From: Opitutales bacterium
GTDB taxonomy: Bacteria; Verrucomicrobiota; Verrucomicrobiia; Opitutales; Coraliomargaritaceae
Length of the DNA stretch: 41,982 nucleotides
NCBI GenBank assembly: GCA_030729385.1
Contig: JANQXM010000007.1
Location: 1 to 41,982 of the forward strand
Direction: 5' to 3'
Positions 1-14,167 of the stretch are shown here, piece by piece. The notes beneath the pieces are model-generated. The model saw nothing but the letters and a program-made list of their open reading frames with translations. It was not told the DNA's origin and searched no databases. Each line of letters opens with the position of its first letter. The first letter of the stretch is position 1. The translations under genes and the position numbers were made by a program.

Positions 1-3538
<3,538 letters not shown>

Positions 3539-3611
3539 AATGGATGTCTGGGATGACGGTGTTAAACGATTAGTGAACTAGTGTTTGCCGATGCGAGATC
3601 GGCGGAAAGAC

Positions 3612-3660
3612 AAAAACAGCTAGGCGAGGCTCACCCGATTTGGATGAGCTCACCTAACTG
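3612..3660 (-). terminator. Hairpin plus U-tract between rplL and rpoB (probable attenuator)
   Basis: Read on the minus strand, CAGTTAGGTGAG and GAGGCTCA-side arms form a long imperfect stem (arms about 3644-3660 and 3617-3633, with G-U pairs and a one-base bulge) followed directly by TTTTTG. It lies between two genes normally transcribed together, so partial termination that lowers rpoB output relative to L7/L12 is the likely role. E. coli is known to have a partial terminator at the same place; the role here is inferred. Confidence 0.6.
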
Positions 3661-3702
3661 TGAAATATTGTGACTATTGAATATAATTCGGAGGTCCCGT
3701 GA

Positions 3703-4083
<381 letters not shown>

Positions 4084-4101
4084 GATGTTTTACCTTTCAA
4101 T

Positions 4102-4151
4102 GGTTAGCACCCCGGGAATCGGGATATTTAAGGGGTGAATTCCCCCTAACC
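4102..4151 (-). promoter_or_regulatory. Predicted RNA stem upstream of rplL
   Basis: In the minus-strand transcript GGTTAG (4146-4151) pairs with CTAACC (4102-4107), and inside it CACCCC (4132-4137) pairs with GGGGTG (4108-4113). The result is a two-part stem with a GGGGAATT side bulge. It sits just before the rplL ribosome-binding site. Possible roles are RNA processing, control of rplL translation, or mRNA stability. No family model was tested. Confidence 0.35.
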
Positions 4152-4225
4152 TTATATTTATGGTTATTGTTTGTTTTAAGCCGCCGCTCCTAAGAGCGGA
4201 CGACGAAAAGTTATGTTGATTTCGA

Positions 4226-4744
4226 TTACTCGCCGTTCTCTTTGCGGACTTTCGCCTGCAAGACATTGACGAGGCCTTGTGGAACAGCGTTGATAACGCG
4301 GACGAATCCGGTAGCTGGCTGTGTGAGAAGGCTGAGAAGTTGTGCACGAAGCACTTCGAGACCTGGCAGTTTTGCGAGGGCTTCGATTTCTTCTTTTGTG
4401 AGGGCACGCTCATTGACGATACCTGCCTTCATTTCGACCTTATCCTTCTTCTTGAAGAATTCGCCGATAACCTTAGCAACTCCGGATGGGTTGTTACCAC
4501 CAACGATGATCGCTGTTTGGCCAGTCAAGTGCTCACCCATATCTGGGAGATCCTTAGAAGCGGCAGCGACGCCGAAGATGCTGTTCTTCACAACGTGGAA
4601 CTCTGCATCGTGCTCAGAAAGTTGAGCACGAAGTTCCGCGATTTCTTCCACTGTGATACGCTCGTAATTCGTAAGATATACGTAGTCGGACTTGTCGAGG
4701 TGAGAGTTTAACTCTTCAACGAGATATTGTTTTTCTGGTCTCAT
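4226..4744 (-). CDS. rplJ: 50S ribosomal protein L10
   Basis: 172-residue L10, the base of the ribosomal stalk: the N-terminal domain binds 23S rRNA near L11 and the C-terminal helix carries the L7/L12 dimers. The N-terminus (MRPEKQYLVEEL), the GVAKVIGEFFKK stretch and the C-terminal LLSLLTQPATGFVRVINA segment fit the family, and length is typical. An AGGAG Shine-Dalgarno lies about 11 bases before the ATG. Only 18 bases separate it from the rplA stop, so there is no room for a classical L10 leader immediately upstream; any autoregulatory element must lie inside rplA or elsewhere. Confidence 0.97.
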   Translation of the reverse strand: MRPEKQYLVEELNSHLDKSDYVYLTNYERITVEEIAELRAQLSEHDAEFHVVKNSIFGVAAASKDLPDMGEHLTGQTAIIVGGNNPSGVAKVIGEFFKKKDKVEMKAGIVNERALTKEEIEALAKLPGLEVLRAQLLSLLTQPATGFVRVINAVPQGLVNVLQAKVRKENGE

Positions 4745-4762
4745 GTCGTGTAAGTCTCCTGG

Positions 4763-5464
4763 TTATTTGTTGTAGGATGTGGCTTCGACAGGAATGCCCG
4801 GGCTCATCGTCGCACTCATGGTGATGCTCTTGATGTATCTACCCTTGTGGCTGTCAGGACGTGCGTCAACGAGTGCCTTGATAGCAGCTTCCGCGTTTTC
4901 CGCAACTTGCTCAGGTGTGAAAGAACGCTTGCCGATAACAACGGCAACGTTGGCAGTCTTGTCCATTTTGAACTCAACTCGGCCAGCTTTCACAAGCTTG
5001 ATACCTTCAGCGATGTCGTCGGTAACAGTACCTGACTTCGGATTAGGCATGAGGCCACGGGGACCAAGCACACGAGCTACCTTACGGACGCTCTTCATAG
5101 CACTGGTTGTGGAGATCGCGACATCGAAGTCGACCCATCCGCCTGTGACTTTCTCGATCAAATCGTCGAGACCGGCTTCATCCGCGCCTGCTTCAAGAGC
5201 TTCGGCTGGATTTTCGGTGAATACGATGACGCGCACTGTTTTACCGCTACCATTAGGAAGCTGTAGTGTGCCGCGAACCATCTGATCGCTCTTGCGAGGA
5301 TCCACCGTGAGGTGAGCGTAGAGTTCAACGGTTTCGTCGAACTTCGCCTTAGGTAGGTTGTTTAATAACGCAGACGCTTCTGCGACCGAATAGGTCTTCG
5401 TCAAGTCAGTCATTTCGACTGCTGAACGATAGCGCTTGCTTCCCTTAATTTGCTGGGTGGCCAT
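4763..5464 (-). CDS. rplA: 50S ribosomal protein L1
   Basis: 233-residue L1, the 23S rRNA-binding protein of the mobile L1 stalk, which helps eject deacylated tRNA; in many bacteria it also represses its own mRNA. Family signatures are visible: KFDETVELYAHLTVDPRKSD near residue 41, the LGPRGLMPNPKSGTVT loop near 131 and GRVEFKMDKTANVAVVIGK near 158. Length matches the usual 225-235 residues. It follows rplK after 48 bases and precedes rplJ by 18, in one transcription unit. Confidence 0.97.
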   Translation of the reverse strand: MATQQIKGSKRYRSAVEMTDLTKTYSVAEASALLNNLPKAKFDETVELYAHLTVDPRKSDQMVRGTLQLPNGSGKTVRVIVFTENPAEALEAGADEAGLDDLIEKVTGGWVDFDVAISTTSAMKSVRKVARVLGPRGLMPNPKSGTVTDDIAEGIKLVKAGRVEFKMDKTANVAVVIGKRSFTPEQVAENAEAAIKALVDARPDSHKGRYIKSITMSATMSPGIPVEATSYNK

Positions 5465-5512
5465 GTTTTGTATATCTCTTTAGGTTAAGAAGCCGTATTG
5501 GCTTCGTGAAAT

Positions 5513-5938
5513 TTAGCCCTCGACTTCGAGGCCCATCGAACGGGCTGTGCCGGCGATGATATTGAAAGCTGCCTCTGGAGTAGTGGCATTCAAGTCATTC
5601 TTTTTGATCTCGCAGATCTCAAGCACTTGCTTGCGAGTGACCTTGCCAACTTTGTCGCGGTTTGGCACACCAGATCCCTTAGCGATACCAGCAGCCTTCT
5701 TCAAAAGAATCGCAGCTGGCGGTGACTTCAAGATGAAGCTGAAAGAACGGTCAGCATAAACGGTGATAACCACCGGAAGGATCATGCCTGCCTGATCTTT
5801 TGTCTTGGCATTGAACTCCTTACAGAAGCCCATGATATTAACACCCTGTGCACCCAATGCTGGTCCAACCGGAGGGGCTGGATTTGCGGCGCCTGCGGGC
5901 AGTTGTAAACGAATTTGTCCTGTGATTTTCTTAGACAT
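5513..5938 (-). CDS. rplK: 50S ribosomal protein L11
   Basis: 141-residue L11, part of the GTPase-associated centre with 23S rRNA helices 43-44, and the protein sensed by RelA-type stringent factors. The N-terminal domain has the family signature [20 protein letters not shown], including the prolines at the thiostrepton-binding face. The C-terminal RNA-binding domain has [20 protein letters not shown] and the final [12 protein letters not shown]. It starts six bases after the nusG stop and is followed by rplA, the standard arrangement. Confidence 0.97.
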   Translation of the reverse strand: MSKKITGQIRLQLPAGAANPAPPVGPALGAQGVNIMGFCKEFNAKTKDQAGMILPVVITVYADRSFSFILKSPPAAILLKKAAGIAKGSGVPNRDKVGKVTRKQVLEICEIKKNDLNATTPEAAFNIIAGTARSMGLEVEG

Positions 5939-5944
5939 GGCTGA

Positions 5945-6523
<579 letters not shown>

Positions 6524-6596
6524 TGTAACGTCTGTGGTAATATAAATTTAAGTGATACCGAGATACGGTAACGTTTCGTAAGGGTGACTCCCTAGC

Positions 6597-6803
6597 CTAG
6601 CCACGCACCCAAGTGGTGAGAAGCTCGACACCATTCATGAGCGAAAAGTCAGTAAGCGCGATAAAGGAACCGAGAATTGCCGTCGCGAGAAGGACAACGA
6701 TCGTCGAGTCGCGGAGTTCGGTTTTAGTCGGCCAAGAGGCTTTCTTGAGCTCGGCCATCGTCTCCTTATAAAAAAGACGAATACTTGTGAATGGATTTTT
6801 CAT
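6597..6803 (-). CDS. secE: Preprotein translocase subunit SecE
   Basis: 68-residue short-form SecE, the clamp subunit of the SecYEG channel in the inner membrane. It has an amphipathic cytoplasmic helix with the family motif FYKETMAELKKASWPTKTEL (residues 11-30) followed by a single membrane span (about 33-53). This one-span form is normal outside enteric bacteria. It is directly downstream of tRNA-Trp and upstream of nusG, as in many phyla, which supports the assignment of such a small gene. Confidence 0.95.
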   Translation of the reverse strand: MKNPFTSIRLFYKETMAELKKASWPTKTELRDSTIVVLLATAILGSFIALTDFSLMNGVELLTTWVRG

Positions 6804-6815
6804 TTATAAATAAAA

Positions 6816-6893
<78 letters not shown>

Positions 6894-6930
6894 GAGAAAA
6901 AATTGCGTTAAATTCGATTTAAACAGTGAA

Positions 6931-6958
6931 GCCGAGGGCCCTATTGAGAGCCCTCGGC
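6931..6958 (-). terminator. GC-rich hairpin after tuf
   Basis: A strong stem of GCCGAGGGC with its complement around an 8-10 base loop lies between the tuf stop and tRNA-Trp. The minus-strand sequence after it (TTCACTGTTTAAA) is only weakly U-rich, so this may be a leaky terminator or an mRNA 3'-end stabiliser rather than a full stop. Downstream tRNA-Trp and secE would then receive reduced read-through. Confidence 0.5.
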
Positions 6959-6984
6959 AAAAACTGAAAAGAGATACCTAAAGG

Positions 6985-8175
<1,191 letters not shown>

Positions 8176-8217
8176 GATTGTTGTTATTTAGTGTTGAGAG
8201 ATTGTTATAGATGAGAG

Positions 8218-8294
<77 letters not shown>

Positions 8295-8439
8295 ACATTG
8301 GGAAAGTTGATTGTGTCGACCTTCAACAACGCTTAGGGTTGAAAAAAGAAAGATGGGGAAAGTGGTGAGCGGGTATAGTGCAGTCAACACTTATTTAAAA
8401 AAAATCTATGCTTATTTTTCAGGTATGAATCGCCCTAAA

Positions 8440-9282
8440 TTAGCGGCTAAACAAGCATTTCGCCCCGTTGGAGATCAAGTATACCGCCGCGGCGAGCAAA
8501 ATGATCGAGGGTCCAGTAGGTAAATCGAGCGAAAAACTGAGCCCCAGACCGACAAAAACAAAGGCAATGTTCATCAAAATCGCCGCAAAGAGCATGCCTC
8601 CGAGGCTACGCGCCCTTAAAGCCGCAATTGCTGGGGGCAAGGTCAACAGGGCAATCACAAGCACCACGCCAACCAAAGATACCAATATCACCACGGTCAG
8701 AGCCGTCAGCAACAGCAGCAGCAAATAGATCCAATCCGCCCGCACACCACGGATCGAAGCAAACTCGGCATCGAAGCAAACCGCCACAATCTGACGATGC
8801 CAGCACAATAAAATTGCCAAAATTAGGGCACCTACCCCACCCGCAATCCATAAATCGAAGCTAGAAACGAGCAAGATATCCCCAAATAAGTAGGCCATTC
8901 CGTCCACATAGCCCGGCGTGCGGGCAATAAACAGTAGGCCGATCGCCATACCGGTCACCCAAATCGCTCCAATAACCGCGTCTTCACGCTGCTTTGAGTG
9001 CAATGAGACCCAACCAATCAGGCAGGCAGACAGCACTGCAGCCATCAGCGCCCCCAACATGGGGTGTAACCACGCCCAACCCAGCACCTCTCTACAATAT
9101 AGAGAAGCTCCAATGCCACCTAGCACAGAGTGAGCGATGGCCGCCGCAAGATAACTCACACGTCTCGCCACGACAAAAGTCCCCACCGCACCAAGTGGAA
9201 TACTGCCAATCAGCCCCAAAAACAGCGCATTTCGTAAAAATCCCATATCGGGATCCAATAGAGCACGTAGAAACTCAGCCAT
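8440..9282 (-). CDS. znuB: Zinc ABC transporter, membrane subunit ZnuB
   Basis: 280-residue permease of the ABC-3 (metal) family, forming the inner-membrane channel of a ZnuABC importer. About eight hydrophobic segments are visible, beginning at ALFLGLIGSIPLGAVGTFVV and including VVILVSLVGVVLVIALLTLP; the LTLPPAIAALRAR stretch is the cytoplasmic coupling region. I chose the ATG at 9280-9282 because GGAGGG sits seven bases before it; a second ATG five codons upstream lacks that spacing. The start overlaps the end of znuC by eight bases, indicating translational coupling. Metal specificity (Zn rather than Mn) is inferred from the His-rich partners. Confidence 0.9.
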   Translation of the reverse strand: MAEFLRALLDPDMGFLRNALFLGLIGSIPLGAVGTFVVARRVSYLAAAIAHSVLGGIGASLYCREVLGWAWLHPMLGALMAAVLSACLIGWVSLHSKQREDAVIGAIWVTGMAIGLLFIARTPGYVDGMAYLFGDILLVSSFDLWIAGGVGALILAILLCWHRQIVAVCFDAEFASIRGVRADWIYLLLLLLTALTVVILVSLVGVVLVIALLTLPPAIAALRARSLGGMLFAAILMNIAFVFVGLGLSFSLDLPTGPSIILLAAAVYLISNGAKCLFSR

Positions 9283-10078
9283 GATGATGCCCTCCATGAC
9301 TATCTAGGTGCTCGTGATCATGCTGCACCATGCGAACATCATGCCCGTAAAGCTGCCGAATGCGCGCATCCGTGAGCTCTGCGGTCGGATGCACGTGCAC
9401 ACAACGATTCACACAAACGACTTTAGGCACCGAGCGCGACACAAAGGCCAAGTCGTGGGAAACCGTGATCAGCGTCAAATTCGCGTCCAAAGCCTTCAGG
9501 CTCTTCATCAGGCGCTCTTCAGCCGCCACATCGACATGAGCCGTCGGCTCGTCCAAAAGGAGCACCTCCGCCTCTCCTGCCAGCGCCCGTGCGATCAGGA
9601 CCGCCTGTCGCTGGCCACCCGAAAGGCTGGCAAATGGCTCTTTCGCTTTAGCGACCAAGCCCATCTTATCCAACGCATCCATCGCCCGAGTCAGATCTGC
9701 CCGACTACGAAAACCAAAACTGCCCCGCCCTAAACAGCCCATCAGAACGACATCGAGTGCCGAGACGGGAAACAATGGATCAAAATTAATATGCTGGGGC
9801 ACATATCCCACCTGCGCACGAGCCTTTCGGGCCGAACCACCGAGTAGCCGAACCGAGCCCTTCTCTGGTTCCAAAAGCCCGAGCATCAGTTTGAGCAAAG
9901 TCGATTTGCCGCCACCATTCGGTCCAACCACGCAAACCGACTCTCCTTTGTATATATCAAAATCGGCATCTTCGATAATCAAAGAGTGACCATATCGGAA
10001 CGACACCCCCTCAAAACAAATCACCGGTTCGCCCGAATGACTCTTACAGCCACAGTTTTTATGCGCCACCTCAGTCAT
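9275..10078 (-). CDS. znuC: Zinc ABC transporter, ATPase subunit ZnuC
   Basis: 267-residue ABC ATPase energising the metal importer. Motifs occur in order: Walker A GPNGGGKST, Q-loop VGYVPQHINFD, signature LSGGQRQAVLIARAL, Walker B EVLLLDEPTAHVD and the switch His in ITVSHDLAF. The C-terminus is very His-rich (HDHEHLDSHGGHHHG), and the N-terminus has HKNCGCKSH; both could bind zinc. I chose the ATG at 10076-10078, which overlaps the znuA stop in the arrangement ATGACTGA; an upstream start would add ten residues inside znuA. It is part of the rnhB-znuA-znuC-znuB run. Confidence 0.93.
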   Translation of the reverse strand: MTEVAHKNCGCKSHSGEPVICFEGVSFRYGHSLIIEDADFDIYKGESVCVVGPNGGGKSTLLKLMLGLLEPEKGSVRLLGGSARKARAQVGYVPQHINFDPLFPVSALDVVLMGCLGRGSFGFRSRADLTRAMDALDKMGLVAKAKEPFASLSGGQRQAVLIARALAGEAEVLLLDEPTAHVDVAAEERLMKSLKALDANLTLITVSHDLAFVSRSVPKVVCVNRCVHVHPTAELTDARIRQLYGHDVRMVQHDHEHLDSHGGHHHG

Positions 10079-10919
10079 TACGAAAACTCTCCTCAATAAC
10101 TTGAGCAATCCACTTCAGGTTACCAATATAGTCCTCTGCTAGCGGATTCACTTCCACGACATCGACTTCTAGTGCCCGTGCCACCACAGAGGCACTCGAC
10201 TTACCAAATTCAGGCTGGGTAAAGACTGCACCCACACGATCCGCACGCGCGGCTTTTATCACCTCGGCAATACGACGGGCCGAAGGCGCTGTGCCCGCCT
10301 GCTCTAAAGAATGCTGCAACAAGCCATAGCGCTCTGCAAAATACCCAAGCGATGGATGATTGATATAAAATGCGCGCCCTTCATGAGACGTAAAACGCTC
10401 TGCCAAATCACGATCTAAAGCAGCTAACTCTGCTTTCAATGAGACCGCATTTGCTTCAAGGACTTCGGCGGCATCGGGCAACAATGCCGACAACAGTTCA
10501 CAGATTTGATCCACCTTAGATTGCATCGCTATCGGATCCATCCAGATATGCGGGTCCTGATCTCCATGCACACAACCTTCGTGATGCTCATGATGGTGCG
10601 CATCATTGAGCTCTCCGGTTTGCAAAACCCGAACCGATGACATCGAAGCCTCAATTCTGGGAATCACTTTATGCTCAACCGGCATGCCAATACCGATATA
10701 TGCATCGGCACGAGCCAACTGAGCCAACTGTGCTGCACTGGGCGCATACAACTCCGGGCTCTGCCCAGACTTCACTAAAACAGTCACCGAAACCAAGTCG
10801 CCGCCTATTTTTTCCACAAAAAACTTTTGCGGCGCAATCGTCACCCATACCTCCACTGCCTGCAGCGATGAAGCCTGCAAGGAGAGCATGAAGATAAAAG
10901 CTGTGAATAGTCGGCACAT
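10071..10919 (-). CDS. znuA: Zinc ABC transporter, periplasmic binding protein ZnuA
   Basis: 282-residue cluster A-I metal-binding protein. An N-terminal signal peptide (CRLFTAFIFMLSLQASSLQA) precedes the mature start near VEVWVTIAPQKFFVEKIGG. The metal-site histidines are visible in GMPVEHKV, in DPHIWMDP and in FYINHPSLGYFAERYG, with a C-terminal acidic region TQPEFGKSSA. A His-rich loop DAHHHEHHEGCVHGDQ lies before DPHIW, which is typical of zinc rather than manganese transporters. The ATG at 10917-10919 gives a clean signal peptide; a GTG six codons upstream (10937) is an alternative. It follows rnhB closely. I saw no clear Zur-type operator. Confidence 0.92.
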   Translation of the reverse strand: MCRLFTAFIFMLSLQASSLQAVEVWVTIAPQKFFVEKIGGDLVSVTVLVKSGQSPELYAPSAAQLAQLARADAYIGIGMPVEHKVIPRIEASMSSVRVLQTGELNDAHHHEHHEGCVHGDQDPHIWMDPIAMQSKVDQICELLSALLPDAAEVLEANAVSLKAELAALDRDLAERFTSHEGRAFYINHPSLGYFAERYGLLQHSLEQAGTAPSARRIAEVIKAARADRVGAVFTQPEFGKSSASVVARALEVDVVEVNPLAEDYIGNLKWIAQVIEESFRND

Positions 10920-10958
10920 AAAAACGATAAACTCCACTCACAACCGCGAATGCTCAAC

Positions 10959-11663
10959 TCACAACATCAAAATCTTTCTTAAAAACAACTCTCTATGCTC
11001 CACACATGGTCCCAACGATAGTAAAGCCGCACGGTGTTGAGCGGTGCCATACCCCTTATGCGTCTCAAAACCGTAACCTGGATGCATTACGGCAAGCGCC
11101 TTCATCAATCGATCACGCGTGACCTTCGCAGCGATACTCGCCATCGCAATGGAGAGCGATTTGCCATCACCTTTGACGATGCCTTCATGCAAATACGGAA
11201 ACGGTTTCAATGGTCTACCATCGACAATCACCTCCACCGAACTACCGCCGCCCGAAGAAAACAATGGATCCTCATCATACTGCGTCGACAGCTTCCAACC
11301 AGTAGCACGCCCAGCCAACGCTTCCATCGCACGTTGCATCGCTAATCGTGTCGCCCCGAGAATGTTCAGCGCAGCAATCTCCTCAACAGAACCGGAAGCC
11401 ACCGCGAAGTCTAAGAGACCTTCAGACTTCAGCTCCTCTAATAAACTGAACTGAGCCTCACGCGCCTCCGCACTCAATTGCTTCGAGTCATTAATCAAAG
11501 CACTGCGCTCGACCGCGGTGCGATCCACAAAGAAATCTTCTTTTAAAACACACGCACCAGCCACGACTGGTCCAGCTAAACAACCACGCCCCGCCTCATC
11601 GACACCTAATAAGTATAGCGAAGCCTTTAATCGCGACCGATCATGTAGCTGCAAGTCATTCAT
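10959..11663 (-). CDS. rnhB: Ribonuclease HII
   Basis: 234-residue RNase HII, which cleaves RNA in RNA/DNA hybrids and single ribonucleotides misincorporated in DNA. The DEDD active site is visible: GVDEAGRGCLAGPVVAGA (residues 20-37, Asp and Glu), INDSKQLS, VDGRPLKPFPYLHEGIVKGD with the third acidic residue, then SIAAKVTRDRLM and HKGYGTAQH with the last. Residues 141-163, rich in Asp, Ser and Gly, look like an extra loop. It heads the unit with znuA (39 bases to the chosen znuA start). A second type-2 enzyme, RNase HIII, is encoded at 17861-18853. Confidence 0.95.
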   Translation of the reverse strand: MNDLQLHDRSRLKASLYLLGVDEAGRGCLAGPVVAGACVLKEDFFVDRTAVERSALINDSKQLSAEAREAQFSLLEELKSEGLLDFAVASGSVEEIAALNILGATRLAMQRAMEALAGRATGWKLSTQYDEDPLFSSGGGSSVEVIVDGRPLKPFPYLHEGIVKGDGKSLSIAMASIAAKVTRDRLMKALAVMHPGYGFETHKGYGTAQHRAALLSLGPCVEHRELFLRKILML

Positions 11664-11709
11664 TCACAAAGCGCATCAAGCAAAGCGATGAGCACTCAGA
11701 AAATGGCGA

Positions 11710-13995
11710 TTAATCCTGCTCTTGGGTCAATACTTTGACAATAGCTTTTGCGGTCGCGTTACTGGAATTAACGACTTCCAAGTATAAACGAGACGACTCT
11801 TGCTCGTCGATAGTCGTGCCCAAGCCTCTAGCATAGCAAACCGCCAAGTTGGCATTGGCTTCCATGTGTCCTTGCGCAGCCACTTTCTTAAAGATACTGA
11901 AGGCCTTCTTCTCATCTTGAGCGACGCCCACACCACTGCTATAAGCAACAGCAACTTGGTTTTCAGCATCGAGATGTCCGCGAGCGGCAGCAGTTTCATA
12001 CCATTTAAATGCTGCATTCGGATCTTTTTGCACTCCATTGCCTGTAGCTAAACGTCTAGCGATTTGATACATCGCTTCGGTCTCGTCACGCTCAGCAGCT
12101 TCCAAGAAGTATTTTGAAGCCAAGGACTGGTCTTCACGAAGTGTGCCATCGCTGTATACAAAACCTAGCTTCAACAACGCCGAGCGGTCACCAAACTCAG
12201 CGGCACGTTGCAACCAAGAGACACCCGCAGAAGTATTGCTACTGCGCTGACCTCGACCCTGTAACATAGCCTCACCCAAGAAATTCATTGCAGACAAATT
12301 ATTGGCTTCCGCAGCTTTGGTATACCAATCAAGACCAGTTTTCAGATTCGCCTTCACGCTAATACCTTCCATGTAACAACGACCCATCTGAGCCATACCT
12401 TCAGTAGATCCGGTATCAGTCGCGCGCTCATACCAATTGAACGCTTTGTCTACATCCTTGTCCACGTGCAGACCAATCTCGTAGCAGTGCCCAAGCTTCG
12501 CCATGCCGATGGGATCTCCAATTTCAGCTGCTTTACGATAGTTATTAAACGCCTCGTATGGGTTCTTTTCGATATAAATCCCCTCTTCGTAAAGCTCACC
12601 CAGTAGCACCATTGAAGGTGGGTGATCTTTCTTAGCACCTTGTTGTAGGTTCTCGATCGCCATTTCGGTATCCTTATAGCCGATCCAACCATACAACTGC
12701 GCAAGCGCTAACGAATAAGTCGCACCAACTGATTTATCACGGAGAGCCTTCCAGACCTTAATGTTCTCATCCATGAACTCTTCATTACGATCCAAAGTAT
12801 ACTTATAGAAATCATAACCGTGATAGTTCACCACATATGGGCGGAAGCTACGTGTAATCACACACTTTTCCAAACCCGCCATTGTTGGCTCCAGACCGAA
12901 AAGCTTCAATCTGAATGCCAGCTCATCCTGTAAACTGATACCAGTTCCATTATCGATGGCACGCAGTTGTTGAAGCATATCAAGTTCGATAGGCTTAAGC
13001 TGTTCCGCCTCGGCCAGTTGAACAAGACTTAGAACATTCTCACTGAGTCCTTCACTACGACTCGCTAACAAAGTCGTCATCGCTGCATCACCCTTGTGTA
13101 TCGCCCAAAGCAGAGGTGTTAGCTCTTCGCCTGTGGCATCACCCATCGTCGAAGAGGCTCCGGATTCTAATAGAAATTTTGCACTCTCCTGCGCACCCTC
13201 TGCAGCTGCAACAGAAAGCGCAGTGAGCCCCTCACTGTTTGTTTGATTCGGATCGATTCCCTTCTCGATCAATTTCTGCAACATTGGAGTCAACACTCGA
13301 CTACGCTTAACCGCCAATGTGAGTGCATCGCCCTGTGTCTTACCATCTGGGACATAACCCGCTTCATAAAATCTTTCCATTTCTGAAACACCGCCGAGCT
13401 CAATGGTCTCCAAGAAATCTTCATTAGTCAGTGTCTTGCCGTCATCCATTAATTTGGCGGCAGCGTGATCACCTTCCACCAGCATACTTAGTGGAACGAC
13501 ATACTCTTGCCCTGTCTCTGCTTGAAGCGTCAACTTATCTCCATCCAGAGCAATAAAAAGTGCTGTTAGGCTTCGACCATCGAGATTCGTCCACTCACGC
13601 AGGAGACCGGTATCCGCAGCTTCCGACATTGTTCCGCGGCGCTTCTCTGCTTCTTCGTAAAGCAATCCCAGATTTTCTTCTGCGAGCTTCAACATGTCCT
13701 CGCCTTTAGCGATCTTCTGCTCACCAGCCTCACGCACGTGACTGTTATCAATGGTCTCATCCCTAAGCTTTGAATAACCATCCTTACGCTTCGCATCGTA
13801 CTCTCCGGATTCAATCAGCTTGAGACCTTCGCGTATACGCCCCTGCTCTCGACGCTCAACAGTAACCTCCTCAGCATTCAAAGCCAACCCCTCTGGACGC
13901 TTCAGCGTCGTCAGGTCGATACCGGCTACAGTCTCCGCAGGGAGCGCGTTTACAAAGAGGACTAATCCTAGGATAAGGGGCAATATTCGCGACAT
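11710..13995 (-). CDS. Exported SHD1 / ankyrin / Sel1-repeat protein
   Basis: 761-residue protein with a signal peptide (SRILPLILGLVLFVNALPA). It has a charged helical region (about 40-125), an SHD1-like domain (about 132-180, LREWTNLDGRSLTALFIALD and VPLSMLVEGD), two or three ankyrin-type repeats (about 220-310, EGLTALSVAAAEGAQESAKF and ELTPLLWAIHKGDAAMTTLL), and at least eight Sel1 repeats of about 36 residues (about 457-746, such as AMYQIARRLATGNGVQKDPN). Such repeats are protein-binding scaffolds; the partner is unknown. SHD1 modules are common in Planctomycetes and Verrucomicrobia. It has no obvious operon partner. The calls of domain type are good; function is not known. Confidence 0.85.
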   Translation of the reverse strand: MSRILPLILGLVLFVNALPAETVAGIDLTTLKRPEGLALNAEEVTVERREQGRIREGLKLIESGEYDAKRKDGYSKLRDETIDNSHVREAGEQKIAKGEDMLKLAEENLGLLYEEAEKRRGTMSEAADTGLLREWTNLDGRSLTALFIALDGDKLTLQAETGQEYVVPLSMLVEGDHAAAKLMDDGKTLTNEDFLETIELGGVSEMERFYEAGYVPDGKTQGDALTLAVKRSRVLTPMLQKLIEKGIDPNQTNSEGLTALSVAAAEGAQESAKFLLESGASSTMGDATGEELTPLLWAIHKGDAAMTTLLASRSEGLSENVLSLVQLAEAEQLKPIELDMLQQLRAIDNGTGISLQDELAFRLKLFGLEPTMAGLEKCVITRSFRPYVVNYHGYDFYKYTLDRNEEFMDENIKVWKALRDKSVGATYSLALAQLYGWIGYKDTEMAIENLQQGAKKDHPPSMVLLGELYEEGIYIEKNPYEAFNNYRKAAEIGDPIGMAKLGHCYEIGLHVDKDVDKAFNWYERATDTGSTEGMAQMGRCYMEGISVKANLKTGLDWYTKAAEANNLSAMNFLGEAMLQGRGQRSSNTSAGVSWLQRAAEFGDRSALLKLGFVYSDGTLREDQSLASKYFLEAAERDETEAMYQIARRLATGNGVQKDPNAAFKWYETAAARGHLDAENQVAVAYSSGVGVAQDEKKAFSIFKKVAAQGHMEANANLAVCYARGLGTTIDEQESSRLYLEVVNSSNATAKAIVKVLTQEQD

Positions 13996-14112
13996 AATGC
14001 TATCAGGTGGAATGATATGGGGATATTAATGTGATCACTGACTAGGACAGCCAGATTCAGATTAAGTTCTAATCTCGTTATTCAAGCCCTCGCATTCAAG
14101 CATGAATATCCA

Positions 14113-14147
14113 ATAAAACAAAAAGGCGCAGTCGAATTGACTGCGCC
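14113..14147 (-). terminator. Rho-independent terminator
   Basis: A nine-base-pair perfect stem (GGCGCAGTC at 14125-14133 with GACTGCGCC at 14139-14147) is followed on the minus strand by TTTTTGTTTTATT. It terminates transcription coming from the right, that is, from the now-broken mscS fragment. A short TTT on the other side could make it weakly bidirectional. Confidence 0.8.
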
Positions 14148-14167
14148 TTTCGCTAAACAGAGCTCAT

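Noticed and set aside
8350-8400. Promoter for trnT-tuf based on TTGACT on the minus strand
   Set aside because: No acceptable -10 box lies 16-18 bases after it; TATACC is only four bases away.
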